64,000 nt of DNA from Arvicola amphibius (lineage: Eukaryota; Chordata; Mammalia; Rodentia; Cricetidae), in assembly GCF_903992535.2 (NCBI RefSeq), contig NC_052057.2, forward strand, positions 33,325,395 to 33,389,394. Reading direction: 5' to 3'. The translations under genes and the position numbers were made by a program. Shown piece by piece: positions 34,968-45,419 of this stretch. Positions within the stretch are counted from its first letter, which is position 1; each line of letters opens with the position of its first letter. The notes below the pieces were generated by a model that was not told the DNA's origin, did no database searches, and saw only the letters and a program-made list of their open reading frames with translations.

Positions 34968-35262
34968 CTTGGACTGGGGAGTTAATGTAGGAGGTAAAGC
35001 ACTCGTTATGTAAATATAAGGACCCAGGTTAAAAATCCCGGGAGCCCACCTAAAGTTAATCACATAGTATGTATCTGTAATCCCAGTGCTCATTGATAAA
35101 GAGACCAAGATCAGTGAAGCCCAGGAGCCTGACGGGCCCCCAAGCGTGAGTTATATAGAGACAAGGCCTTCTCTCAAACAAGATGGAAGATAACACCCAA
35201 CACCCATGCTTGTCATCTGACATCAATATGCATGCTGTGACATGCATACATACATGCACAGG
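34968..35262 (+). mobile_element. B4 SINE
   Basis: Left arm 'ggtaaagcactcgttatgta...ccaggttaaaaatcccgg' (ID/tRNA-like), then the B1-like 'tatctgtaatcccagtgctc', 'agtgaagcccaggagcct' and 'gagacaaggccttctctc', ending in a CATACATACATGCACA tail. Confidence 0.8.
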
Positions 35263-35291
35263 TTTTCCTTGTTTCAGCTTCTTGCAGGTAG

Positions 35292-35651
35292 TTGAATACC
35301 AAATGTCCGAAAAGAGTTCAGATACATGACTCTCTCCATCCTGTGCCCAAGGCATCCCTAACTTCTACATTCAGATCAAGGAAACCCAAACCCACAGTGG
35401 CACTCACCAGATGGCCCCTTTCATTTAACAATCCCTTTAAAATGGACAATGCTGTGAAACTTCCACATCCAAAAGGCACACAGTGCTGTTTAATCGTGGA
35501 CAGATGTGAGATATTGATGGCAAAAGTTTTCAATGACAGTTACCAGAGAGTAGACATTTTATTCGTCCATTCTCACATGTGTGATCTTCCCATTATATCT
35601 GAGAAGGGAGCACATCATATTATGGGCACTTGCTACACTATTGCATTATGA
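35292..35651 (+). other. Longest non-repeat open frame (119 codons), coding status unknown
   Basis: The frame is open from just after a pyrimidine-rich tract ending in cag-gtag (about 35262-35291) to TGA at 35649-35651. It starts at TTG; the first ATG in frame is near 35440, so it would have to be an exon rather than a whole gene. The peptide includes SLTSTFRSRKPKPTVALTRW and DRCEILMAKVFNDSYQRVDI. It lies about 500 bp upstream of the candidate last exon at 36145 on the same strand. A frame of this length is not rare by chance in 64 kb. Confidence 0.2.
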
Positions 35652-36144
35652 GCACCATTCTTAAACACCATTATCTTTTGTTGACCTATCTCAATGGTCA
35701 ACCTAGTTTGGAGAGCGGCAATGGTCTCACAGTCAGACACCATCTGTGAGCAGCAAACCTGGGATGGACATATTTCTCCTTGTCCCCTTAGAGCAGTTTT
35801 AGATCCTTCATATTAACATCTTTTCTCTTAGGACAAAACTGGGAGAACACACCCACCTCTCACTGTACAGGGGACAGTGATCTATCTCACGATCCAGTAA
35901 AGGACTAAAAGCATTTTACATGAAAGCCTTGCACGCGGCGCTAGACGTGGGGAATTGCCCAAAGTTGGACAGGGCGATTAGTTGCCCTGCTACACAGACC
36001 TAGTCATTCGTGTGCTGTAATATACTTGCTGTGACTTCTGTCACCACCATCCCCATTTATAGGCTATTTTTCAAGTTCTTAGATCCTTTCAAAGAAATAA
36101 TTTTATTTCTGAATGAAGATTGTAACAGTTCGTTTTATTGCTAG
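35652..36144. other. Single-copy sequence with a small CpG cluster
   Basis: Five CpGs fall within about 40 bp at 35935-35975 (gcacgcggcgctagacgtgg). It would be intronic if the 36145 exon is real. Confidence 0.4.
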
Positions 36145-36339
36145 CAACAGAAGCAAGAGCTCATTCGCTGCTTCTTGGAAATGACTGTATCTGCTGTACA
36201 AGATACAGCTGCCCGAAAACCAGAATCTTCTGATGTAGCCAAGGAAGGACAGGATTCACTATTGGATCTACAACAGCTACAAGACAAGATCTTCTTCTAC
36301 TTTCGGGAGCATAACATGGACAGATTTCCTTCTTTCTAA
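36145..36339 (+). other. Candidate 3'-terminal coding exon on the + strand (unknown gene)
   Basis: A T-rich acceptor (gttcgttttattgctag) ends at 36144, and the TAG of the acceptor is the last in-frame stop. From 36145 there are 64 open codons to TAA at 36337-36339. The peptide begins QQKQELIRCFLEMTVSAVQD, has an acidic/polar middle (ESSDVAKEGQDSLLDLQQLQ) and ends KIFFYFREHNMDRFPSF. It looks helical and protein-like. A canonical AATAAA lies at 36483-36488, followed at once by a TG-rich stretch, so the exon has every local part of a last exon. No poly(A) run or flanking duplication is present, which argues against a retrocopy. I recognise no family, and the host gene and upstream exons are unidentified. 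A chance frame remains possible. Confidence 0.4.
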
Positions 36340-36506
36340 AGATCAACTTGGTTGCAAATGCTACCAACAGTGAGTTCTTTTTGAATTGTGCATTCTAAAG
36401 ACACTTTATAAAGTGTCGTGTTACAGATATTGCTTCTACTAGAAATTACCTGTTTCTAGGTTGCCTATATAAAAATGTGTTCAATAAATATTAATTAAGC
36501 TTATAT
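36340..36506 (+). other. Putative 3'UTR of the candidate exon
   Basis: About 165 bp from the TAA to the expected cleavage zone downstream of AATAAA. It includes a palindromic segment, gacactttataaagtgtc (36400-36418). Confidence 0.35.
36483..36488 (+). promoter_or_regulatory. Polyadenylation signal AATAAA with downstream TG-rich element
   Basis: AATAAA is followed about 14-35 bp later by tatgtatgtatgtgtgtgtc, the usual arrangement of a mammalian cleavage/polyadenylation site. Hexamers alone are common in AT-rich DNA; the pairing with an open terminal frame is what adds weight. Confidence 0.45.
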
Positions 36507-36880
36507 GTATGTATGTGTGTGTCTCAATATTCATGTTTGGAAATGGGAGCATAGTAACTAATGGCAGCATTATGATTTTTTGAGCCATTTAATTGTCTCT
36601 GTCTTGATAAGATATTTTAAATATATACTACATATATTCAATATATAAACTTGCCTTGTGGATAAAAGAATACATGATAATTGTCATTAAGGAATTTAGA
36701 TTGTACTATGAGAAACTAGGTAATTATAGAAGCAGAGGTGAAACAAAATTTAAGGTATCATGAGTGTTGTTTAGGTAGAATTAAGTAAATCGAATGTTGA
36801 AGGTGGGGAAGGCAAGAACAGAAGCTGTTCTTGACAAAAACAGACTCCACAAAGCATGAACAAGTGAGAGGTAGTCATGA
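36507..36880. other. Single-copy sequence, nothing recognised
   Basis: No feature is supported. Confidence 0.45.
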
Positions 36881-36884
36881 AAAG

Positions 36885-37132
36885 ACTAAACCAATAGTTC
36901 ATAGGTAAACTGCTCTACTTGCAAGCATGAAGACCTAAATTCAGTCTGCAGAACCCGCTTAAGAGTCTAGCAAGGGGAAGGGCAGAGGCAAGCAGATCCT
37001 TGAAATTTTCCTCATTAACAAGCCTCCACTACTTGGTGAGTTCCTGGCTTAGTGAGATTCTGCCTGGAACAAAATAGGGAACAGTGTCTGAAGAATTGCG
37101 TGCAGATTATCCTCAGTCCTTCTCACACATGC

Positions 37133-37182
<50 letters not shown>
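36885..37182 (+). mobile_element. B4-type SINE with (CA)n tail
   Basis: 'gttcataggtaaactgctct...agacctaaattcagtctgca' (tRNA-like arm), 'ggcagaggcaagcagatcct' (B1-like arm), 'gtgagattctgcctgg', then a CA run at 37135-37182. Confidence 0.65.
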
Positions 37183-37184
<2 letters not shown>

Positions 37185-37419
37185 GCTCAGTGAGTTAAAA
37201 GGAGCACTCAATGCTGTGCATCCACAGGCCATAACTGAAAAAGACGTACAAGAGGTTTCCCACCTTGTCAGTTCTTCCTTCAGTCCAGCAGGCTCTTCCA
37301 CCCTTGAGGTGAATCTACAGTAGATTCTCAAGACCTTAAAGGATCTATTTTTATTATATATACTAGTGTTTTAGAAGTGTGCTGTCTCTCCCTCCAGTCA
37401 ACTAAACCTATTGTCAATA
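37183..37419. other. Single-copy sequence, nothing recognised
   Basis: The Cys/Val-rich reverse frame across the CA run is an artefact. Confidence 0.45.
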
Positions 37420-37810
37420 TATATATATACATGATTTCATCTCTATTTGCTCTTTGCCTTGAGATTTATTTTGCAGTATATTTATGTAACATCAGCTTTC
37501 TGAGGTTTTATTTGCATGGTCAAATTTTTAACCCTTCTGATGTATTTATTTTTGAATTCCTGCTTTTTACATGTGTTTACTGTAAGCAGCATCCAGTTGT
37601 ATTTATTCTGTGGGTGCTGAAATTTAATACATGTTCCCACATATGCTAAGCAAATACTCTATCGTGGCTCCTACATATTTATTTTTATCTATTTATTACT
37701 TAACTAGAGCATCTAGTTTGCTCAATTATAATTACTAATGTTGTGTTTATTTTGACTGTTTTTATTGATGTTTGTCTCAGTTTTCAATTATTAAAATCTT
37801 GGCAGTGGGA
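37420..37810 (-). mobile_element. Possible old L1 ORF2 fragment, antisense
   Basis: 'tacatgtgtttactgtaagcagcatccagttgtatttattctgt' keeps the order of the antisense L1M ORF2 stretch around 'gtaggcaacatatagttgg', followed by T-rich text. Weak similarity. Confidence 0.35.
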
Positions 37811-38874
37811 TTATTGTTGGCTTTGTTGAGTAGCAGTTTCTTCTGAGATTGAAACATTCCATCCTGCAAGGGATCTCCTTAAACAGAAAGCTTCCGGAGC
37901 AAAGAGCTTCAGGATGTCCCTGAAGCTGACTAGATTCTCTAGATCCTTTCCTCCAAGAGTAAACAAGCAAAGCTGAAAAGACTCCGAGAACAGCCCAGCT
38001 GCCTGGAAGAAGCAGAAATCAGGCAACCTGTCTGTACAAAAGAAGGTATTCCAAAATCAATGGCTTCAAAAATTTCTCTTTCTAATGATGCCTTGGTTGG
38101 CAGAGTTCAGTGAAGATAGGAAGAACGGCAAAACCTTTTTTTTCCATGAGTTTCCCCATCCCTAAGAGGACTGGACGAGGCATTCACAATTAGGTCAACT
38201 GGCTGTCCAAACCCTCCAATTCAGCTTCAGTGTCCCTTTGACTAAAAGAGGCTCCAAGGCCAAATTTATTGTCATTGGAAGACAACCCAGCAATGCTGGA
38301 TTTCATAAATCTTGCACAGAATTCACCCTTGACCTCCATAGTCACAACTCTGAGCTCTTATAATATTCTGTTTGCCATGATTTACAAGCCCGGGAACTTT
38401 CTGATGCAGTGAATCTCTTTGATGAGATAATTTACTTCAATAAGGTCATTTATGGTGAACAACTCTTTTGTGTGCATGAGATCATGAGCCATTCTGTACC
38501 AACTTGATACATTGGTTAACACTGTTTGCCACTGGGAGTCTGGGATCTGCCTCTAAGGGCAGCTAAGATCAGTCACATTGACATGTGATGACACTCTGGG
38601 GTTAAACCTCAGATGACATTTTTTTCCATTTTAGTCACCTTTCATACATGTTGCCCCATGTTTCTGGATATGTGTTTTTTCCATGTATGAAGAAATACAT
38701 AGAATGGACATATTCTTGTCCACATATATCATTGGTAAGATAAACAAGCTGCCTGTCCACTTCACTGGGAAAAGATATCTAGCTACTTCTCTATTGTATT
38801 CCCTAGAATGAAGGCGTAAGTCACAAACAATCCCACACCAGTTTGGAATTATGATTAACAGAATGGTTATTTAT
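37811..38874. other. Single-copy sequence, nothing recognised
   Basis: The stretch 38080-38520 has the texture of an old repeat or 3'UTR, but I cannot assign it. Confidence 0.4.
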
Positions 38875-39112
38875 TTAAAAGGGAAAAACTTACAGATCAC
38901 CGTCCCAGCCATCAGCCCTCTGCGCAATCAGGAAGGGAGCCTAGTCGCCTGAAGCAGAGCCAGAAGCCAGAGCAGGAGTGGAGGGAAGTGGCCTGCTTTT
39001 TTAAAGAGAGAGAGACCACGCCCCAATGGGCTGGTATCTCAGCGGCTATTGGGTGAAGGAGCAGAAGGAGCTCCTGCAACACTAGAAAGATGTGCAGGCA
39101 TTTTTTTTTTTT
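38875..39112 (-). mobile_element. LTR-like interspersed repeat, family not assigned
   Basis: GC-richer than its surroundings and sharply bounded. It includes gatcaccgtcccagccatca, then 'ctgaagcagagccagaagcc' and 'accacgccccaatgggctgg'. On the + strand the left edge is T/A-rich (ttatttatttaaaag), compatible with an antisense A-rich end. I believe this is a rodent retroelement copy but cannot name it. Confidence 0.4.
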
Positions 39113-40115
39113 TTGCAGGTTTTGATCCGTATTATCTTATACCAATTATCTCGAATCACACATACCATAGTTTGTGAGTATTTAAAATGAATAATCAAAA
39201 GTAGAGCTGATCTTAGGGAGGGAATTTTCAGCACAGGCTTGACGATCAAGAGGGAAGGCTAATTTGAACTATTATTATTTGAATGCATTGCAGGGAACAA
39301 GACAGACCTGAACTTCAAATGAGCGGCTCCCACTAAAGACCTAGTGGAATGGTTAGATAATTCTGAACATAGGAAATGTTGACAATTATACCTTATAAGT
39401 CAGGTTTGATTAAGGGGATTTCCCAACTCAAACTGCTGAAGAAAAGTAGTTCAAAAGTCTAGAAAATTCAACACTATGGATTCTCCTCTTGGGGAATTCT
39501 TATATCAAGTCTTCTGAAAAAAAATCAAACAATACGAAACTCACTTACGGCTGCCATTTTTATTCATTGTGCCATGTCAGTGGCGAAACATTTCACAATG
39601 GAGGGAAGGTCTTAATATTCAGTGTTCTTTTTTGTATTTATTATTCCTTTCTCTATGTTGTGTGTTTGTGGGGAAATGGAAGATGGGTGGAAGTAGAAAG
39701 TATAATCCCAAGCAAGGTAACTCAAATTTAGAAAGAAAAGAAACCGTATGTGATCCCTCATTTTCAGCTAAGCTATAAAGTACACGTGTACAGTGGTGAA
39801 CCGCTGTCGTAAGCATGGGCAGACGGTGAAGTCAGAGAGGAGGCCATAAGCAGATGGTTCTGTTTGGTGAGGAAAGAAGGGAAGCAGGCACAAGGACATG
39901 TGAGTCACGAACGAGGCACAGAGAGCTACTTTGGTTTTTTCTAGTTTTGAATCTCTCAACAAATTTCCATTTTTATAGTTGGTCCAGGTTTAATGGGATT
40001 TCTGCACTCTCAGGTGGTCCTGAGAGAAACTGAGAAGCCACAACACAAGCAGGGGAGGGGGACATGGGGAAGGGTGAGTTGGGAAAGCACATGGAGCAGT
40101 TTAAATAGACTGAGG
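39113..40115. other. Single-copy sequence, nothing recognised
   Basis: Small frames at 39489-39962 on both strands overlap and have no supporting context. Confidence 0.45.
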
Positions 40116-40180
40116 AGGGGAGGGGGAAGTAAATGGAAGGCGAGGAGGAGGCAGAAATTAAAAAAATAAATAAATAAAAA
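40116..40180 (+). mobile_element. Ultra-short L1 3'-end insertion (65 bp)
   Basis: Only the last piece of an L1 3'UTR is present: aggggagggggaag, ggaggaggcagaaatt and an A-rich (AAAT)n tail. It is flanked by a perfect 13-bp duplication, aaatagactgagg, at 40103-40115 and 40181-40193. The duplication shows this is a separate retrotransposition event truncated almost completely. Confidence 0.85.
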
Positions 40181-40193
40181 AAATAGACTGAGG

Positions 40194-40817
40194 GTGTGGT
40201 CAAGGTTTTGTGGGCTATCTTGCTTGCCCCTCCTCCTGGGAGGGGTCAAGGTTTGGCAGGCCAGAGACCAGGACTTACAGTTGATGAGCACATTCAACTT
40301 CCTAGTTATCGATGTAACTAGAACAATAAAAATGTTAAATGTAATTAATAGTGAAATTGCAACCCTAAGGGAAACACCCTGTCTTCAGAATGGCCATTCT
40401 AACATTGTGGAGGGTTACTGGCTTGCATAGAGCTTGGGATCATGCAGGTGTTGGAGCAGCTTCCTTAAGACAGCTAAGTGATAATTCCAATTATAAGTTA
40501 ATTAGACAAATGATTGTTTTAACAATAGAAGAAAAGAAAATGATGACATTTATTTTGTTTCTAGTTCATAATCTCTCAGAAAACTGCTAATTTTTTATTA
40601 AGATGGTTTTGAAAATATTTAATATCTTCTGAATGTTTTACAAAATATGGTCTGTATTCATCATTATATATGGTTCTCTTTAAAGTATATCTAGCATTTA
40701 TTTCATGACTATATCACAGACATAAATTATTTTTTACACTAGTGTACTAAAACTCAATCCTTGTTTGGTTATTTGAATCAATCTCAGCATCCTAAAAAAA
40801 GTAAGAAATCTCTAGCT
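40194..40817. other. Single-copy sequence, nothing recognised
   Basis: 'gtcaaggttttgtgggctat' and 'gtcaaggtttggcaggccag' (about 40199 and 40247) form an imperfect direct repeat. Nothing else is seen. Confidence 0.45.
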
Positions 40818-40945
40818 TACATTTTCTTAGCTGTAAAATGGAACATGGTTATAGTGCCCAGTCCAATGGATGATCACTAAAAGAAGATGGAATAGCTGGC
40901 ACACAGCAGTGGGCTTGGCACAGTAAGAAACCAATGTATGTAAAT
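40818..40945 (+). mobile_element. MIR SINE, 3' half
   Basis: 'cttagctgtaaaatggaaca', 'tggcacacagcagtgggctt' and 'ggcacagtaagaa' match the MIR 3' half ('catctgtaaaatgggg...gcacagtgcctggcacatagta'). Confidence 0.65.
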
Positions 40946-41106
40946 GATTCACTGAGAAGCAGCACCACCTCAACTGTGAAAGAATAGTGATTGACTCCTT
41001 CACTCGTTCTGACTTCACTTTCCTCCCACCCAGTGCTCATGTGGTCCAAATGAAGAAGAGATAATGAAGACAAAGCCAAACTCAGATGATGGGGGCAAGA
41101 AGAATC

Positions 41107-41109
41107 TCT

Positions 41110-41182
<73 letters not shown>

Positions 41183-41200
41183 ACACGCACACACACACAT
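41107..41200 (+). repeat. (TC)n then (CA)n microsatellite
   Basis: More than 30 TC units (41111-41180) followed by CACACGCACACACACA. The Arg/Glu-rich reverse frames here are artefacts. Confidence 0.95.
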
Positions 41201-41358
41201 GCCATAATAATAAATAACTTAAAAGCAGTGACCGTCACTTGTCTACACTTTTTTGAAGCACACTTTATGTCTTGTCATGAAATTACTTACTGGAGATCAT
41301 GATTCTTTCAAAGTCAAGAATACTTTATAATGCAATCCAATTTCAGTTATTCTGCTAA

Positions 41359-41365
<7 letters not shown>

Positions 41366-41397
<32 letters not shown>
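41366..41397 (+). repeat. (GT)n microsatellite
   Basis: About 16 GT units. Confidence 0.95.
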
Positions 41398-41398
<1 letters not shown>

Positions 41399-41959
41399 GG
41401 TATTTGGATTCTTCTTGTGAATAACAGATCTCTGAGATGTATGTTCACTTAGGAAGAATAATGAACAAACTTCAGAGGAAAGCAAAGAAACCACCATAGG
41501 TGAATTAACTGGTTGCTTCAGGGACTGTTTCAAAAGAAGTCTTTAGACTGAGCTGGCTGACAGCATATTCTGTCCAATCATACCATTCTAAATGGGTATC
41601 TGACCATTATTTAAAATTAGAAAATACACTATTTTCAAACCATAACAGCCGATAGTCTAAGGTGACATTAGAATGTCCAAGGAAAGATAAATGGCAATTT
41701 CATCAGTGATTCTCATTTGGGATCATAATGCAATGATATGTTATAAATTATTTATCCTTCATAATAACCCCAGGTGTTAAAACTCATGAGATCATTTACA
41801 TTAATGTAAGTCATTGATTTATCATGGCTCAAGGTTATTCTTATACATAATCCACCCTTGATTGTACCAATTTGCTTTCTTTGATAAGAAAAAAAAGGTC
41901 AACAGTAGAAGTTCTTGCTTAGAGAACTAACCTCTACTTCAGTTTAGAAATGCATCAGT
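41398..41959. other. Single-copy sequence, nothing recognised
   Basis: No feature is supported. Confidence 0.45.
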
Positions 41960-42208
41960 AGAGGCCCTGTCTACACCTGGAGGAAGAGGTGAGTATCTGC
42001 AGTCCTGGATGGACAGCCCAGCTCTCCATCCTGTACCCCCCCACCACCTGCAGCCTCATGGAACAGGCAACAGTATCCTCCCCATCCCACCATCTCCCCC
42101 ACCCCACGCATCCGCGACTACTAGAGCTACAAGCCCCACCTGCAATGACTAGAGGAAGTCATGGGTAGATGGTAGTATAAGAATATATTCAACAACATAA
42201 AGAGCAAT
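41960..42208 (+). mobile_element. L1 5'UTR-to-ORF1 junction fragment
   Basis: The GC- and C-rich text upstream of the ORF1 start (cctggaggaagaggtgagta, then 'agctctccatcctgt', 'gagctacaagccccacctgc') is placed as the end of a rodent L1 5'UTR because ORF1 follows it directly. The 5' limit is uncertain. Confidence 0.55.
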
Positions 42209-42762
42209 ATGGCAGCATCAAAAACTAGCAGTTTCACAACAGCAAGACCTGAACATCCTAACACAGATGAAGCAGAAGAAAACAACCTTAAAAATAAATT
42301 TATGAAGATGATAGAGGTCCTTAAAGAGGAAATGAAAAATTCACTTAAAGAAATAGAAGAAAAGACAAACAAACAGAAAATAATTGGAAGAAATTAATAA
42401 GTCACTTAAAGAAAGCCAAGAAAACAATCAAACATGTAAAAGAAACAATTCAAGACTTGAAAATTGAAATGGAAGCAATAAAAGAAACACAAATTGAGGG
42501 GAATTCTGGGAATGGAAAATCTGGCTAAGTAAACAGGAACTACAGATGCAAGCATCGTCAACAGAATGCAAGATATGGAAGAGAGAATATCAGCTATTGA
42601 AGATAAGATAGAGGAAATAGATTCATTGGTCAAAGAAAATATAAAACTCAACAAATTCTTAACACAAAACATCCAGGAAATCTGGGACACCATGAAAAGA
42701 CCAAGCCCAAGAATAGTAAGAATAGAAGAATGAGAAGAATTCTAGCTCAAAGGCACAACAAT
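42209..42762 (+). pseudogene. Broken L1 ORF1 (RNA-binding coiled-coil protein) fragment
   Basis: L1 ORF1 encodes a nucleic-acid chaperone that coats L1 RNA. Here the frame opens at ATG 42209 and keeps the N-terminal text (ARPEHPNTDEAEENN) and coiled-coil start (MKMIEVLKEEMKNSLKEI). It stops at 42395-42397, and coiled-coil text then continues in shifted frames. By 42590-42720 the sequence reads ENIKLNKFLTQNIQEIWDTM, then KRPSPRIVRIEE and a stop, matching the end of the coil and the start of the RRM region. It breaks off near 42762, before the RRM and C-terminal domain, so the element is truncated at its 3' side and non-functional. Frameshifts and stops show it is old. Confidence 0.8.
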
Positions 42763-44440
42763 ATATTCAATATAAATGCATCAGTGAAGTATATTTATTA
42801 TATTTATGTCTTGTTCGAAAGCAGATGAAAAGACTCTGTACTCTGTGATGGGTCATACAGACCACAGAGCTTTCAAATTCCAGTGCAGACAGAGTCAGTG
42901 ATAGTAAGCAGAATGTTGATAGACTTGAAGGCTATTTCTATTTTAAATTCATCTTCTACTTCATAAGTCATCAATTATTTGACCCTTGCACACTCACTCT
43001 ACAAGAACACCCAATTAGTTATGCAGTGGCAGAAACAGTTCCAGGTATGGACCAATCAAGATAGCTCTCCTTAAAATCAGGTGTGTAGGTTGAAGGCACC
43101 ATGCCTGATACTTTGACAAATCAGAAATTAATTGTATATAACAGTCCAATATTTGGGCAAAGACTTTAATTCCCCCCCCCTTTCAGACATTTACAAATGC
43201 AGATTTGAGGCTTTAATAATTACGTTCAGTATCAGTGCACAGGTTAGCCAAGCAGAGCTGCACAGCCTATGGAATGTCCACCAGGTACTTGCTAAATGAC
43301 CATGTTATCTCTAGACAATTTGGATCCCCAGTACATCATACAACCTTGACAAACAAAATAAATAGCATTGGGCTAAAGTTCCTTAATGTAACATTTTCTG
43401 ATAGTTTGCTGAATTTGATCCTGTACTTTTGTAATTATTACTAGATATATTTTCTAAGGCATTTGATGTATTCAGTGAGCTGAATTACTGTTTTGGCTTT
43501 CATACCTTACCATGGTCTGTAAGTAAAATACACAGCTGAATTAAAACTTGCTTGTACTTCCTCTCCTCCAATACCATGAATTATTTGCCTCTGTGAAGAT
43601 AATTTCTTTTGTTTTTTTCCAATTAGATTAAACATTAATTTATGCAATGCCACTTTCAGTTGTAAGACAACTCTACAAAAGAATACAACATAACTTTCAT
43701 TGACCATGTATTTTGAAGTCAAGGTCAATAAAAGTTATATAAACATTGTCTTATTTCTTGTTTTTAAATCACTACTAACTGAAACTGCAAATAAAAGCAG
43801 TTGCACTAAGACACACACCATGTGCTAACACATCTTTGCATCCTGTCCCTGTTTAAGCATCCCTTTAATAATAGATGCTACTGCTCACATCTCTATGCAG
43901 GGTGTCACAAACTATGAATCACCATCTCATTTGGTCCTCGCTGCTCTTCTCTATCTTGGACGGTCAGTCATTCTCTACAACAATGCCCTGTGGCTTTGGA
44001 AGCCTCGGGATGCAGTGATGTCATTTCTGGTGTCTATTGTGGCATCTCTTCATATGACAGCATCATTTCACAGATTGGAATGAAAGATAAGACTTTTAGC
44101 CTTTTAATTTTTTTCTACTTAAGTCAGTATTGTAATTTTTTGACTGTATGATTATATAGACATACATACAACTACATAAACAGTATTAGACAAAAAGTGG
44201 TTTTTTTTAGCAGAAAAACAAGAAAGCCATTGTAGAACTGAAAGCTGACAGCGGAATGCAGTACACATATCCACAGTTTACCAATCTAAAAAAACCAATA
44301 TTTAAACATTTTCTTATGACTGGCAATTAACATTTATAATGCTTTTAAGATAATATTCTGCTTCAGAGAATTTCAAGAGTTTAGTTTGCAACTGACATGA
44401 ATAATTCAAAATAAAAATAATAGCTATAATTAATTTATTC
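42763..44440. other. Single-copy sequence, conserved-looking in part
   Basis: 43190-43460 has ATTA and TAATTACG-type motifs. A C9 run lies at 43172-43180. No exon is supported. Confidence 0.4.
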
Positions 44441-44581
44441 TTTTTTTTTCTGAGGCAGGGTTTTGCTATGTAGCCTTGGCTTGTCCTGGAACTCAGTCTA
44501 TAGACCAGGCTGGCTTGGAACTCACAGAGATCCTCCTGCCTTCCGGGTACTGTGATTAAAGATGTGTTCCACCATCACCCA
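44441..44581 (-). mobile_element. B1 SINE, minus strand
   Basis: Poly(T) then ctgaggcagggttttgctat, 'ctcagtctatagaccaggct', 'gaactcacagagatcctcct' and 'tgattaaagatgtgttccac' are the complement of the B1 consensus. A-tail at the left edge. Moderately diverged. Confidence 0.9.
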
Positions 44582-45059
44582 ACTGAACTGGGTTCTTCTT
44601 CAAGATGGCATGCAATGTGAAAGATGTGTGTTGAGTTGGATCTTCTCAGTCTGTAGCCTTGGGTGCTATATTTCACTGTGTCCTTTTTGTAGACAGCAGA
44701 ATCAATGCACACAAAAGATGGAGACATTTCATACAACAAAATGTCCCATCAGAAAAAAAGTCACTGTTTCTTAGATTTATTTATATCACTGCCTAAACAT
44801 ATAAGCTAAATAATACCTAAGATAAGACAAGTCATGTTAAACAGATTGTTTAAACACTAGATTTTCCTGTCATATACATCTCAATACTTCTTTATTGCAC
44901 TGGGAAGGACAATCTGTGTTTCTGATAAAGATTCCAGTGCTACTATTTATTTTATGTAAGGGTCTTAAATGAGAGCTAGAAAGACTTTGTCAACATGTCA
45001 AATAATATCCCAGAAGATATTCAAATTCTTAAGAGTATGTAGTAGCATTTCTTCTGTGC
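44582..45059. other. Single-copy sequence, nothing recognised
   Basis: No feature is supported. Confidence 0.45.
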
Positions 45060-45370
45060 AGAAAGCAAACTCAGAATGTGTGACATGGCATTGACAACAC
45101 AGGATTATGATCCCATAAAGAGCAATTTCCTTTCTTCTCCATTCCTTTGTCCTCTCTCTGGAACAATATCCCTTCAACTGCTCTGTCTTGTAACTGCATC
45201 TATCACGCGATTGCAGCTCAGTGGGTCATACACAACAGCAATGACCTTTCCAAAGACCTTCCGGATCTGCCATGAAAATACAGTACGCTCTAATTGCACG
45301 CGCTCTATCCTTAGTAAAATATCAATGCTCAGCAAACCTTTACATTGAAAAGAACAGATTTGTCGCACTC
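45060..45370. other. CpG-retaining single-copy block with a minus-strand open frame
   Basis: Several CpGs survive (tatcacgcgattgcagctca, 'cttccggatctgcc', 'attgcacgcgctct', 'ttgtcgcact'). On the minus strand an acceptor-like tract (catctgttgttctgag) precedes about 64 open codons ending TGA near 45174. The peptide includes WQIRKVFGKVIAVVYDPLSC. No family is recognised. Either a conserved non-coding element or an exon. Confidence 0.3.
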
Positions 45371-45419
45371 AGAACAACAGATGTTAGCTTGCTATTACAT
45401 TAAAAACGGGACATAAAAG

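Noticed and set aside
36161..36367. 68-codon minus-strand frame
   Set aside because: It is the shadow of the better-supported + strand candidate exon.
40849..41238. 129-codon minus-strand frame rich in Arg/Glu
   Set aside because: The frame is carried by the (TC)n microsatellite. The same applies to frames over CA/GT runs at 4231-4510, 16726-17403, 37084-37331, 58391-58743.
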